NCBI GenBank assembly: GCA_023105745.1
Contig: JALGQZ010000009.1
Coordinates: forward strand, 32,788,409-32,852,408
Reading direction: 5' to 3'
Source of the DNA: Austropuccinia psidii
Lineage: Eukaryota > Basidiomycota > Pucciniomycetes > Pucciniales > Sphaerophragmiaceae
DNA: 64,000 nucleotides
The first letter of the stretch is position 1; every line of letters starts with the position of its first letter. The notes beneath the pieces were generated by a model. It worked only from the letters and a program-made list of their open reading frames with translations, did no database searches and was not told the origin of the DNA. A program made the translations under genes and the position numbers. Positions 46,062-57,281 of the stretch are shown one piece after another.

Positions 46062-47880
46062 GAAACTTTAATTTAGAGAAATTCAAAAACTCCTTTCTAC
46101 ATTACTACTGATGATCTGAGTTTTTAATTATTTAGTATTTATAAATTAAAAAAGCTATCAAATTTTCAAGTTTATATTAAATCTTAGATTTATTCTTGTT
46201 TTGAAAGCTCTCTATATATCCCAATCATTACAAATGTCTTACAGATCAATTTTATTGAATTTTAAACTTCAAAAAACTATAAAATACAGTGAACAAAATT
46301 GAAAAAAGATGATTTGAAAATCTCTATTAATAAAATAATTTATGAAAATTTCTTTTGGACATATTGAAACATGAAGGTTAACTTTCCTGAAATATTAAAA
46401 AAGAATCCATTATTTCAGCTTTATTTAATTTCTTTATACATCTCTTCTTCTAATTTCCTCAAAATAATAATTTCAATGATATTAGTTTTTCACTTATTCC
46501 AGTAGCAGATTGAATCAAGACAATGATTTTAGAATTAATAATTTCTTCACAGAAATTTACAAACTGAAGCTAAATTGGTATTAATAAAACAAAAACAAAG
46601 TGCTTCAAAAGATTTAAAAAAATTATGGTTCTGTTTTTATTAATATTTAAAATGATGTTATTAGGCCACTCCCTTTATATGAAGATCAGAATGGCTTTTA
46701 GCTTAAACAATGGAATGGTATAGTAAAAAAAATTCTACTTATAAGACTAAAATCCAACATTCTACTTTGAATATTTATTTCCTCTTGCTATAAGTGGAAA
46801 AATGTACTTTAGATAATTTTATGGTTGAAAATAGGGGTTATGTCATTTCAAAATATACTATATTTAGATTTTCCTCTACTTAAAATGACTTTGTACCATA
46901 AATATAAATAACTTGTCCCAACTTTAACCAAACTTTTAAGCTCAAAAGAGAGAAAAAAGAAGGTATATAATTTCTCACAAAATAAATATTTTAATAAAGT
47001 AAAACAATTAAATGGTATGCTATATTTTTCAGGATTTTTATATGTTCAGAGATCCCCAAAGCCTCCAAGAAATTTAATTATTGATAATAAGCTTCTTTCA
47101 AACCTAAAGGTTTCAGACTTAAATATTATTTATCTATGGGCTACCATAATCTATCTTGAAAGAAAGGTCATGTTGAAAGCTTAATATATATGTAAAAATC
47201 TATGAGGAAATCTCCAAAGGTTCAAATTTTTGTAAATGAAATGATAAAACTTTCTAAAAAAATCTTTATACAAGAGGGATACAAAGATAATTCTGTTAAT
47301 CATATGTTGTTAAATTCTTTAGCTTTGGAAATCCTGACCAAACACTGATATTGATCCAAATCAATTGAGAATATGTGGCTTAAATGTCTTCCAAAACTTC
47401 CATTTAAAAATTTAGCTTCTTACCTATTTCCAACATGAATCCAATCTATCTCCCATGACAAATTTCAAATGAAACACCTGCTGTCAGATGTGGCCACTTT
47501 TCTCATGGTGATTGGGCTTGGATATGGCTTTGAAACCACATCTTGTCTAAGGCTTCCACCTGACAGAATACTGGATATTTTTGAGTCATCCAACCACTGG
47601 CCTGACCTCAAAATAAATGAATTTTCCATGAAAATTTATCCCTGCAAATACCTGGGAGGGGTGACCAGAGCTGTCATCCCCCCAATTCTTTTTTTATTCC
47701 TTTGCTTGTCTTTCTCCTCCTCCATATTTATTTCTTTTTTAAATTCAAAGTTTCTATTTTTCAAAAACAAACATCTATTTTTTATTTAAAAAAAACAGTT
47801 ATAATTTTCTTTTTCTTGCAATTTTTAAATGTGTTTCAAATTTTAAAGAACAATTTGTTATAATTCAGATTACCACCTCA
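46062..47880 (+). other. Unassigned sequence with decayed coding character
   Basis: The sequence right of B2 has several plus-strand stretches that read as protein with few stops. Examples are PKPPRNLIIDNKLLSNLKV and LNIIYLWATIIYLERKV near 47050-47180, VNEMIKLSKKIFIQEGYK near 47240, and a 106-codon frame at 47469-47789 starting MKHLLSDVATFLMVIG and ending in a hydrophobic, phenylalanine-rich tail. I recognise no family. It may be the remnant of one old element that also includes 43197-43531. Confidence 0.35.
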
Positions 47881-48565
47881 ATGTCATCAGTAAAACCCTC
47901 ACAGAAAACAATCCTTAGTAACAAGAATGAAGCCCAAGAATCACTGGGTGAGAGCTGCAACAATTTGACCAAGCTTAAACAATCCTGGGTAAAGATATAT
48001 TTAAATTGAGGTGAATAAGGAGTTGTTGAATTTTGAGTACTGGACCAACTAGAAAAACCCTTAAAGAAGAAACTAAAGTGTGATTGTACAGGGAGTACTA
48101 AGGCCATTAAGAATCACTTGACTGGATATCACCAGCTATGAAATCCCAAAAAGAAATTTCTTTTTAGTGTTGAAACTCTGGAACAGTACATTCATGGCTC
48201 ACACCCAAAAAAAGTTGAGTAAATTTTTTTATAATTTTTTCTCAGTATCAATCAGATCAAAAATAAATTTTTGACAGGCCTTCTCAATGATAGCATTAAG
48301 AACTCACTTGTAAATTTTTTGTCTTAAACAGATCCTCCAATCTCAATAACTGAATCAAAATTGTTTCAATATTTTTAAGCACTCTTAAATCCAAATATAA
48401 CCCACATAATGGTAAAGCAGATAGTAATACCAGAAAAACTCTCTAAAATTTACTTTTATCATCAAGATAATTTTTGTAAAATCCTAATTACAAATAAATA
48501 TCCAATTTCCTTAACAAATGATAAATGGACTAGTCCCAATGTGACAGCCTATATGGCTGTCACTG

Positions 48566-49958
48566 TGTCACAGGGGCTCTAGGACAGAAATACAAGAGTG
48601 GCCCGGCACTCAGAAATCAGGAAACTCACTTGGAAGACTCCAAAGAATAAAGAAATGAAAATAAAGAATAGATTCCTCTAAAATATATGCAGGTACAAGA
48701 TGAGATGCAAAAGAGGAAAGGGAAGCCAAATGGCCAAAGAGCCAACCAAGTAAGTCCTTAATCACTGTTTCAACCTGCCAAAAATGAATAATGGAATTAG
48801 TAAGGATATGACCACCAAATATCCATTGACAGGCGAAGAAAGAGAAAGAGAAAAGTGCTAAATGACTGACTTCATAATATCAGTATTTGCTTAACTAAAA
48901 TGAAAAGAAAATAAAGATAAAAATAAATCAAAGTATATTAATTAACTGGGGAAAAACCCCCCAGGGTGGAAAGGGTAGCCGGTATATGTGAAAAGTTGGG
49001 AGCTTGAGTTCTTCAGGCTGAAAACTGATCTGTATTGATCCTTGAGGCTGTATTGATTGTTTTGGGAATTGATACAGCTGGCTAATATTGAAATTGAATT
49101 GAGCTGAATGAATTTCCCATGCTTGAAAATGAAGTACAGTTCTTGATGGATCCAGACTGTATTGAAATGAATATGGTTGCCAAGATGGATTGAGTGGAGC
49201 TTTGACACTTGACAATTCCTTTTGGCACTGCCTCTTGAATACACCTTGAGAATGAATTGACAGTACTCCCTTGGAAGGAATACTTGGAGTGAGAATAACC
49301 AATGACTGCTTGATGGCATCATTGGTATTTGAGGTTTTGACACTTGCCCTTGAGCCTTGATGAATCCTCTTGATGACGTGACTGGATGGCCTGATGGAAA
49401 GTTGAAATAACCAGATGATATTTCCGCCAGTGGATTGCTGCTGAAAAAAGATGTATAATGGTGTATAACACCATATATCGCATTTTGGTTATTGGAGGTT
49501 GAAAATGGCCATACGTCTCTAGAGATGACGCCAGGAGGATGTTGGTCAAAATTGGTTTTGGAGGGCTTCAGAGGTGTCAGAGTGTCTTTTGAGGTATTTG
49601 GCCAAATACAGCTCATACAGTCTTAAAACTGTATTTGTGCAAATGTGCAAAAGTGCGCAAATGCGCAAAAATGCGCAGAAACTGTATTTAAAGTCAAATA
49701 CACCTTGTTGGGCTGTATTTCCCCTGTTGACTGGGAAATACTAAAATTGCCCAAAAGGTAGAGAAAGGCCAGGAAAGGCGTGATGACGGTGAAGGGCCCA
49801 AGTTGGGCCCAGATGATGAAATGGCCATAAAAGGCCAAATGAGGTGAGATGGCCAATTTGGCCAATGATTTATGGATATGGCCAAATTGCCATATATTGA
49901 ACGTGGCATGGATATGCCATATTGAAGTCCAAGGGGATGAATTGCCATGGTTGTGACA
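48566..49958 (-). mobile_element. G4: solo LTR, G family, 1393 bp
   Basis: Plus-strand ends are TGTCACAGGGGCTCTAGG and CCATGGTTGTGACA. A perfect duplication CACTG (48561-48565 and 49959-49963) lies inside the hAT transposase gene, which continues in frame on both sides. It carries an array of TGCGCA-related units near 49634-49678 and a TGGCCA-rich segment around 49820-49910. Confidence 0.93.
49634..49678. repeat. TGCGCAAA short-unit array in the G4 LTR
   Basis: Five GTGC/GCGC-centred units follow each other at alternating 8 and 10 bp spacing: TTTGTGCAAATGTGCAAAAG and then GCGCAAATGCGCAAAAATGC. Related pairs occur in the G3 LTRs near 55346-55366 and 55461-55480. They could be binding sites for a regulator of LTR transcription; this is inference from repetition and position. 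Confidence 0.5.
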
Positions 49959-51420
49959 CACTGAGAACTTCATTGATTAAAATTTTGACCTTACCTCTGT
50001 ACTCTTTGGCCTCAATGAAATTGAGGGTTAGTCCTGTTTTTAATAAATATTTTTTGTGATTAATAACTAGCTTTTACCAACAGGTTATTGTTTTGGAGAA
50101 TTGATGGAAAAAAGTTTTTTTCAATATAATTCAGCACCAAGATATTAGAAACAAAATATCATGAATTAAAAAAAACAATGAATCAGTAAAAAACCAAATG
50201 TGTCACAAATTTGAAGCCTTGTACCCAGCATTCAGATGCTCAAGCTGAATTAATTAGGTTCATGAAACACACAATTAATCTGGAAGCAAGAGATGGTCTC
50301 AATTCACTTTCAACAGGATTAACCTCATCACAAGATTCAAAAGTAAGTGAATTGGGGCCAATAGAACTTTTAAACTTGGTCAACCCACCAGATGGACAAA
50401 AAATAAAGTAAAATTAAATAATTTCAGGTATTTCTTGCATTGTGTCATATCTAAACCAAAATACCCAACTATGCAAGAAATTCATTACAAATTTCAAAAT
50501 TGTATATGAAAAGAAAGATCCAACAAACAAAGAATCATTATTATAAAATGTGTGTACCATGTTAAATTCTACCTAAAATATGCTGGTCTAGGAATTTTCA
50601 CTCAAAGATGCCTACAATCAGGTTTTCAGTTCTCCACAGCTGCAATAATATTGCCTTACTAAGATGTAATAGGAGAAGTTAAGTAATGATTGATTTCCTG
50701 AAGCGATTTTATGAGCCAACTAAATCAATTTGTGGCTCAAAGTATCCCAAAATTGAAAATTTCTTTCCACTCTATATCCTTCTCATAAAATTCATTGACC
50801 AGGTGTCTTTTTTGTTGGTTTTTTACTTTTTCTATTTTATTTTCTAATGATGCTTAAATCATCTTAGGAATTACAACAATATGAGATGGATCCCATTGAG
50901 CCAGAAGCCAATTCTATGTGTGAAGAACTTACTAAATATATGAATATACTAATAGAAAAGACCCAAGAAATAGCTGAAACCATTATTGATCCACAATTTA
51001 AGCTCAAGTATTTTTATACTAATAATTAAATCTTGGATTTGTTTTGTACTTCTGAAACAAATTTAACTAAAATCTTCAAAGTATAAGCCAAGTGGTATTT
51101 TAAAGAAGTAATCAAAAGTAACTTACTCAAACTCACCAACAAACAAGGGGTGGTTTTTTTTGATGAAACATTTAAATCATGATCTTTTGATGTTATTAAT
51201 TTGGATACTGAACTAAAGAATTCTTTTTTCAAACCAATGGAGAAAGAGGAAAAAGTCATCTTAACTTTTTATAAAAAAAGAATGTATATATTTCCAACTC
51301 TGCCCTTTATGGAATTCAAATAAATTTCTATTCCTGAGACTAGTGCACCATTGAAAAGTGTTTTTTATTGTGGTAGTAAAATATTAAATTTTCAATGTGC
51401 ATCCATCTAATCTATGAATG

Positions 51421-51666
51421 TAGAATAGAACTCTTGAATTAAAATTGGGTATATTTACTCTCAATATTAGATTCTTGCCTTTTAGGCTTCATATTGTATT
51501 TTATTGCTTTTGTTTCAGGTTATATTTCTGTTTGAGTTTCTTTTTTAAATGAAATGAAAAAAATTCAAATAGAACTTATTATATATGTTTCAAATTATGA
51601 GGACATAGCCCTTCCAAGTACTGAACCTACTGGGGAGTGAGCTAAAAAACATCCTTTGAGGTTCCC
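51421..51666. other. Sequence between the hAT gene and LTR B3
   Basis: Presumed 3' region of the hAT element. I see no clear hAT terminal inverted repeat or other feature. B3 begins at 51667. Confidence 0.4.
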
Positions 51667-53009
51667 TGTGAGCTTGTGAGATATGTATGACATACCCATA
51701 AAGCCACAAATAGCTTTTTATACAGTTGATTTATTCTTGAACAGACTTAAAAACTGTATTTAAAATAAAAAATAACAAAAAATAAGTATGAATTTATTCT
51801 GAATAAACAAAGTTATAATTATTATACCATTTTTGGATTCTACACCAAAAATAACCTAGCATAGACCCATAGGGTGTTATGTCCAAAAATGGATATTTCT
51901 TATGTTATTAGAAGATTTAAGAATCTCACAGTACAGTTGCAATTTTTTTAACATTTTTTAAAATTGTTAAATTTAAGCTCAAAGTTGCATAAGCATTATT
52001 CAAACTTATCAAAATTTCAGTTAAAATTGAGGTGTTGTGTATATTTACTGTATTGGCTAAGGATTTTCTATAGAGAATGTAAATACCATGTGAGCTCAAT
52101 TTAAACTGGTTTAAGGCCATAGTATGTCTTTAAATAAATAGAAGGGCAAAATCCATGCAGAAAGGTGGGACAAAGGAAAAAAGACAAATAGAGCCAGGGT
52201 ACCCAACTTTTGGGATGTGCAAGGACTAAATCAAGGTTGTCCACATATATCTGAAGATTTTTTATCTTAATTAAGCTTTAATATTAGACTTTGATCAAAA
52301 ATTAAAGTTTAAATTAGTTTTATCCCAATTTGGACAGGAATTACAAGCTTCCAACGGGTAAATCTCAATATGCAAGCATGTAATCAAGGTTTTGAGAGCT
52401 GTCAAAGATTGAATAAGCTTGAAGATTTAAATTTGTAAATGTTGATACCTTATCAAAAGTTGAGGTTTGGTTTGTATTGCTATCTTTACATGGAAAAATA
52501 GGAATAACTTCAAGAATTCATGAAAAAATACAGCTCTTAATGAATTTTCTTGAAACTTTCACACTGCTTACAACTCAACATTATTTGTGTATAAATTAAA
52601 TTTTAAGTATACTTTTTAAACAGGCTCAATTGGTAACTAGCCTTGAAATCAAATTATTTAATTATTATTAAAGAAAATATAGATTTTATTAGAAATTAAT
52701 TGAAAATTGAGCTTAAGAGATTTCTGATTGAAACTTTATTTTTAAGCTTTTCATGTGATGAAACTCAATATAAATAAAGTTAATTTAAACTTAAACCTAA
52801 AATGACTAACATAAGAGATGATCAAAGTTACTTGGAGTTAATAATAACACTGGTATCTTTCAATTGGAATGAAAAATAAGTTACCTTAAGCTAAGAGCCT
52901 TATTTTTAAGCATGGTTTCTCAGTTTTGACCTGAGAATTCCCTCTATATTCATTATGAATTATGAGAGATGCTGTGAAGCCATAGATAGAGCCTTTGAAT
53001 CACTGTTTT
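51667..53009 (+). mobile_element. B3: old B-family LTR, interrupted by A5
   Basis: It starts TGTGAGCTTGTGAGATATG, the sense start of the B family, and stays colinear with reverse-complemented B1 up to ATCACTGTTTTT at 53009, where A5 begins. The remaining 0.8 kb of B3 should lie beyond the window end. It is more diverged from B1 and B2 than they are from each other. Confidence 0.8.
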
Positions 53010-54237
53010 TTTGAGACTTGGAGATATGACAACATATCCAAAAAAGGTCACAAAATGACCTTGTAATAATTATTCTAATAATAAGAATTAAAAATATTAT
53101 CTCAAAATAGGTAAAAATGCCATAAAGAAGCATAAATTACTGCCCACCTTAGCATATAATGAATTAAAATGTAAAATAAATTACACCATGAGATTTGTCA
53201 AGGTAAAATACACACATAATATTTTATGTCATATCTGTACAGATAATACTTACTGTGTAATAAGAAAAAAGGCAATAAAGGGCATAAATTGTTGTTTATC
53301 CCAGAAACCAATGGACGAACATGTAAAATTAATTTCACCATTGGATTACCCATGAAAAACTACACATATAGAATTTTTGTTCCATACCTGTCAAGTCAAT
53401 ACTTAAGGAAAAAACCTGAATATATGCACTTGAATGATAAGTTCATATATTCATGTTTTTAGCTTATATATCTTGAAATATACATGATAGATAGTTGAAA
53501 AAAACCTAATATTAAAAATAAATACTGTAGAAAGAAAGATATGGACTTTATTTGACAAGCTATAAACAAGGTTATAACTTGTAAGTGCTTATTGAATAAA
53601 ATTGCTACAGATGTTGACCACTTTGTTGTGAAAATGGTCCAAAATCAAAAGTGATTGGATTTTCAGCCTCTACCTGTTCATAAGTGAATAATGATGTATT
53701 TTTCATCATTATATTTAAGGTACAACCCCCTGAAATCATGATTTGAAGTTTAAAATAGTAAATTTCAACAGAAAAGATGTGCTACAAGGAAAATCATCAA
53801 AAATTGAGTTTTGATAATGTGATAAAATGCTCTTGAAAGTAAATTACAAGCTATCAGAATTCACTCTCTGAATGGCTTCAGTGTGTATAAGCTAGAAGTT
53901 ATTAATGATCAAGGTTTAAGCTTAAATTTGATCATTTATGATCACTCACTATAAGCTTATTTTAAGTTTAAAAATCATATAAGTGATGAAACTGGTGAAT
54001 ACTATTAGATTATGATTAATACTAATCAAATTGACAAAGTTTAGGCTTCTTCCAAGCCTATGATATCATCAAAATTAGAGCTAAAATGATAACTCTAAAT
54101 GATGGGGTAATAATGAGATAAGATGGTTTAATTATGATTTAATCATCATTAAACCTTAAAATACTGATTACCTCAAGTGGATACCCTCAGTAAAAGTCTA
54201 TTAAAAGTATTTTGGATCCTAGGAGAGTGTATTTTAC

Positions 54238-54245
54238 TATAAATA
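54238..54245 (+). promoter_or_regulatory. TATA box of the A5 LTR
   Basis: TATAAATA is followed by GAGCTCTTTTCACTC in LTR sense, conserved with A1 and A2 although this copy is much more decayed. Confidence 0.55.
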
Positions 54246-54304
54246 GAGCTCTTTTCACTCTATTTCCCCCTCAGATGCAACAAAAACATTAAATTATTAG
54301 GCCC

Positions 54305-55764
54305 TGTCACAGGGGCTCTTCAACCGAAAAACAAGAGTGGCCTGGCACTCACCAATCAGGGAACTCACTTGGAAGACTCCAAAAGAATAAATAAAATAAA
54401 ATAAAAGAATAAATTTCTCTAAGAAGAATGCAAGTACAAAGATGAGATGCAAGAAGAGAAGGGAGAAGCCAAATGGCCAAAGAGCCAACCAAGTAAGTCC
54501 TTAATCACTGTTTCAACCTGCAAAAATGAGCAATGGAATTAGTAAGGATATGACCACCAAATATCCATTGACAGGGGAAGAAAGAAAGAGAAAAGGTGCT
54601 AAATGCCTGACTTGATAATATCAGTGTTAACTTCACAAAAATGGTAAGATAAATAAAGATAAAATAAAATCAAAATACATTAATTAATTGGGGGAAACCC
54701 CCCAGGGTCAAAGGGGGCTGGTATATGTAAAACATTGAGAGCTTGACTCCTTCAGGCTAGCAGTGGTCCTGTATTAAATACTGGAAGCTGTATTGATTTT
54801 CTGATGGAGTGTATACCTTTCCAGATTGGGAAATGAACTGTGTTGAATGATGTTCCCATGATGTATGATTGAAATACAGGTCTTGGGGAATCCAGACTGT
54901 ATTGAAATGAATGTGGTTGCCAAGTAGGATGGATGGAGCATTGACACTTGACAACTGATTTTGAAACTGCCTCTTGAATATCCCTTGAGAATGAACAGAC
55001 AGTATTCCCTTGGAGGAATACTGTGAGTGAGAATAACCATTGATTGCTTGATGGCATCATTGGTATTTGAGATTATGACACTTGCCCTTGAGCCTTGATG
55101 ACCTGTTGAAAAGTTGAAATAACCATTTGAAACTGCCACCATTGGATTGCTGCTGAAAAAAGATGCATAATGGTGTATGACACCATATATGGCACTTTTG
55201 GTTACTGAAGGTTGAATGTGGCCAAAGGTCTTTTGGAATGATGCCAGGAGGATAAGAGTGAAACTTGGGTTTTGGAGGCTTCAGAGGTGATAAAGTGTCT
55301 TTTGGGGTATTTGGCTAAATACAGCTAATACAGCTTAAGAAATGTATTTGCGCAAAGTGCGCAAAACTGGCAATTAAGCCCCAAAAGGCCTGATATGGCC
55401 TTTTGGGCATATTTTACATAATACATGAGAAATATGGCCTAAATGGCTTAATACAGCCAAATGCGCAAAAGTGCGCAAACTGTATTTAAAGCTTAAAAAG
55501 CCAAATACAGGCTTTTGGGCTGTATTTTCCCTGTTGTATGGAAAATACCCAAGATGCCCAAAAGCAAAGAGACAGCCTAGAATGGCTTGATGATGGTGAA
55601 GGGGCCAGGTTGGCCCCAGATGATAAAATGACCATTAAGGCCGTAAAACATGACAATGGCCAATTTGGCCGATGATTATGGATATGGCCAAATAGCAATA
55701 TATTGGATATGGCATGGATATTCCATATTGAGGTCCAAGAGGGAGGATCTCCATGGTTGTGACA
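54305..55764 (-). repeat. 3' LTR of G3 (1460 bp)
   Basis: TGTCACAGGGGCTCTTCAA to CCATGGTTGTGACA on the plus strand. Nearly colinear with the 5' LTR; the visible differences include a missing block of about 35 bp near 55103 (AATCCTCTGGAAGG in the other copy). TGCGCAAA motifs are kept, whereas the 5' LTR has TGCACAAA at several of the same places. Confidence 0.9.
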
Positions 55765-55779
55765 GTACCCCCACCTTGA
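55765..55779 (-). other. Polypurine tract of G3
   Basis: The minus strand reads TCAAGGTGGGGGTAC immediately before the 3' LTR, the same as G1 except for one G. Confidence 0.8.
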
Positions 55780-56471
55780 AATGGTGAGCTCCTGAGCACC
55801 AATACAAGGTGAAGCCTGTTGAGGCTATTGGAAAGAGTTTTGAGAGAGGGATAATGAGGATTTCTTTTCAGAAAAAGAAATTTGATACTGATATTAAAAT
55901 GTTGGCATATGACGTGGGACTTTCTTGATCTTCTTTTGACATGGTCTTCAAGATTTGATGATGGATGAAATGAATGATGATATTGACGTCAAATTTGACA
56001 TGATAAGAGAAAATTTAAGTTGAAAATAAAGATAAAAATAAAAGAATGAAAATGAAAACAAGAAAAGAAAAAATAAAAGCGAAATGAATCTTGAGGAGGT
56101 TCCAATCTTCATCACAGAGGTTGGTAGCTGATTTTGAAATTGGGCAAGGACCTGGAAAGAGAAATTTGATACCAGGTGCTCACAAAGTGGCCAAGGTGAT
56201 GTTTTGACAGATTGTAGACCCCTCAGGGAAGTGCACACAAGGAGAGGAACTTACTTTTGGTAATTACCACTCCTGCCAGTGCCATAAAAGAAAATGAATT
56301 TATTGAAAGAATGACTTGGAATTAGAAAGACTTGGAAGTGAAATTCAAAAATGAATGGTCCATTTGCCCAAGCGAAAAATGGCCATAGTTCTGGAATTGA
56401 TGTTGAAAGCCAGGCCAAATATTTTTGGTAATTCCTCTCCCCACCAAGTACCATAAAAAATCAAGCTCTTG
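55780..56471 (-). other. 3' untranslated region of G3
   Basis: It contains a module with AAAAGTAAGTTCCTCTCC (donor-like GTAAGT on the minus strand at 56249-56254) and a degraded second copy around 56415-56455 (CCAAAAATATTTGG replaces the donor). No conserved open frame. Confidence 0.5.
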
Positions 56472-57281
56472 AAGAATTGGGTCCTGGCTTGTCAGGATAT
56501 AAAGAATGAAAATCCTTAACCAGTTCAGGACAATTCTTGAGGTTTTCAGTTGGCTCCCCAGTTGATCTTTCTGAATCTTTACTGAAAACTTTCCATTCCA
56601 CAAAACACCATAATTTTCCTCTCTTAAGCTTTTAGTCCAGTATTTGAGAAACTCCCCATTCCTCTTATTCTTCAATGATGATCAGAGGAGGAGGCTCTTG
56701 ATTCCTATTAGGGATTGTTGATGTCTTGACTGGTTCCCAGAGTGAAATATGGAAGACTGGGTGTATGGATTTCCATTGAGATGGAAGCTTGAGGTGGTAA
56801 GAATAAGTACTGACTTTCTTCAAGATTGGAAAAGGACCCAACCATCTTTCAGACAGTTTTTGGTGGGTCTGGTTGATTTGATGTTCTTGGAAGAAAGCCA
56901 TACCATGTCACCAGGATTGAAAACAGGTGGTATTGCTCTAATTTTATCTGCATACCTCTTAAACCTGTTTATGGCAACTTCAAGTTCTCTCTTGACATCT
57001 TTCTGTACTGATTGGATTTTTGTTAAGAACTTTCCAGCAGGAGTATCTTGAGTAATGTGAGCTGAGTCAAACTGTGGATCTCTTCCATAAACAGTGAAAA
57101 ATGGTGATTGTTTTGTTGAAGAGTGGTCAGAGTTATTGTAGGCAAATTCAGCCAGAGGGAGCCAGGTGTTCCAATCATCTTGATGATAACTGACATACAT
57201 CCAAAGGTACTGTTCTAGTATCTGATTTACCCTCTCTTTCTGTCCATCAGTTTCTGGATGGTAAGAAGTTGACGGATCTAT
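56472..57281 (-). pseudogene. G3 integrase C-terminal part and chromodomain, broken
   Basis: After the TAA that ends the main pol frame, the same frame continues with the integrase glutamate region (HPETDGQKERVNQILEQY) and MYVSYHQDDWNTWLPLAEF. A frameshift near 56870 moves to LSERWLGPFPILKKV and WKSIHPVFHISLWEPVK; another change leads to a diverged chromodomain (VEWKVFSKDSERS, near 56590). The segment order is that of chromovirus integrases. Confidence 0.88.

Larger units (their letters stand above)
47881..51420 (+). pseudogene. hAT-family transposase, decayed, split by G4
   Basis: From the ATG at 47881 the frame leads into a BED-type zinc finger (SWVKIYL...KCDCTGSTKAIKNHLTGYHQ, with in-frame stops). 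After a probable intron come DPPISITESKLFQYF and ISLTNDKWTSPNVTAYMAVT, then the solo LTR G4, then ENFID and NFDLTSVLFGLNEIEG. Further on: LKRFYEPTKSICGSKYPKI and PLYILLIKFIDQ (50698-50802), an intron (about 50803-50867), TIIDPQFKLKYF (about 50985) and the C-terminal dimerisation motif SIPETSAPLKSVFYCGSKIL (about 51330-51390). This order is that of hAT transposases. Stops and frameshifts throughout mean it is inactive. Terminal repeats and the 8-bp duplication were not found. Confidence 0.82.

Noticed and set aside
47650..47690. hAT left terminal repeat at GGGGTGACCAGAGCTGTCATCCCC
   Set aside because: It is an imperfect palindrome with no matching copy near 51.4-51.7 kb and no 8-bp duplication.
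48942..49616. 224-codon minus-strand frame in the G4 LTR
   Set aside because: Tempting by length, but in the homologous G3 LTRs it is broken into short pieces by frameshifts and stops, and no domain is recognisable. Most likely fortuitous openness of this LTR segment.
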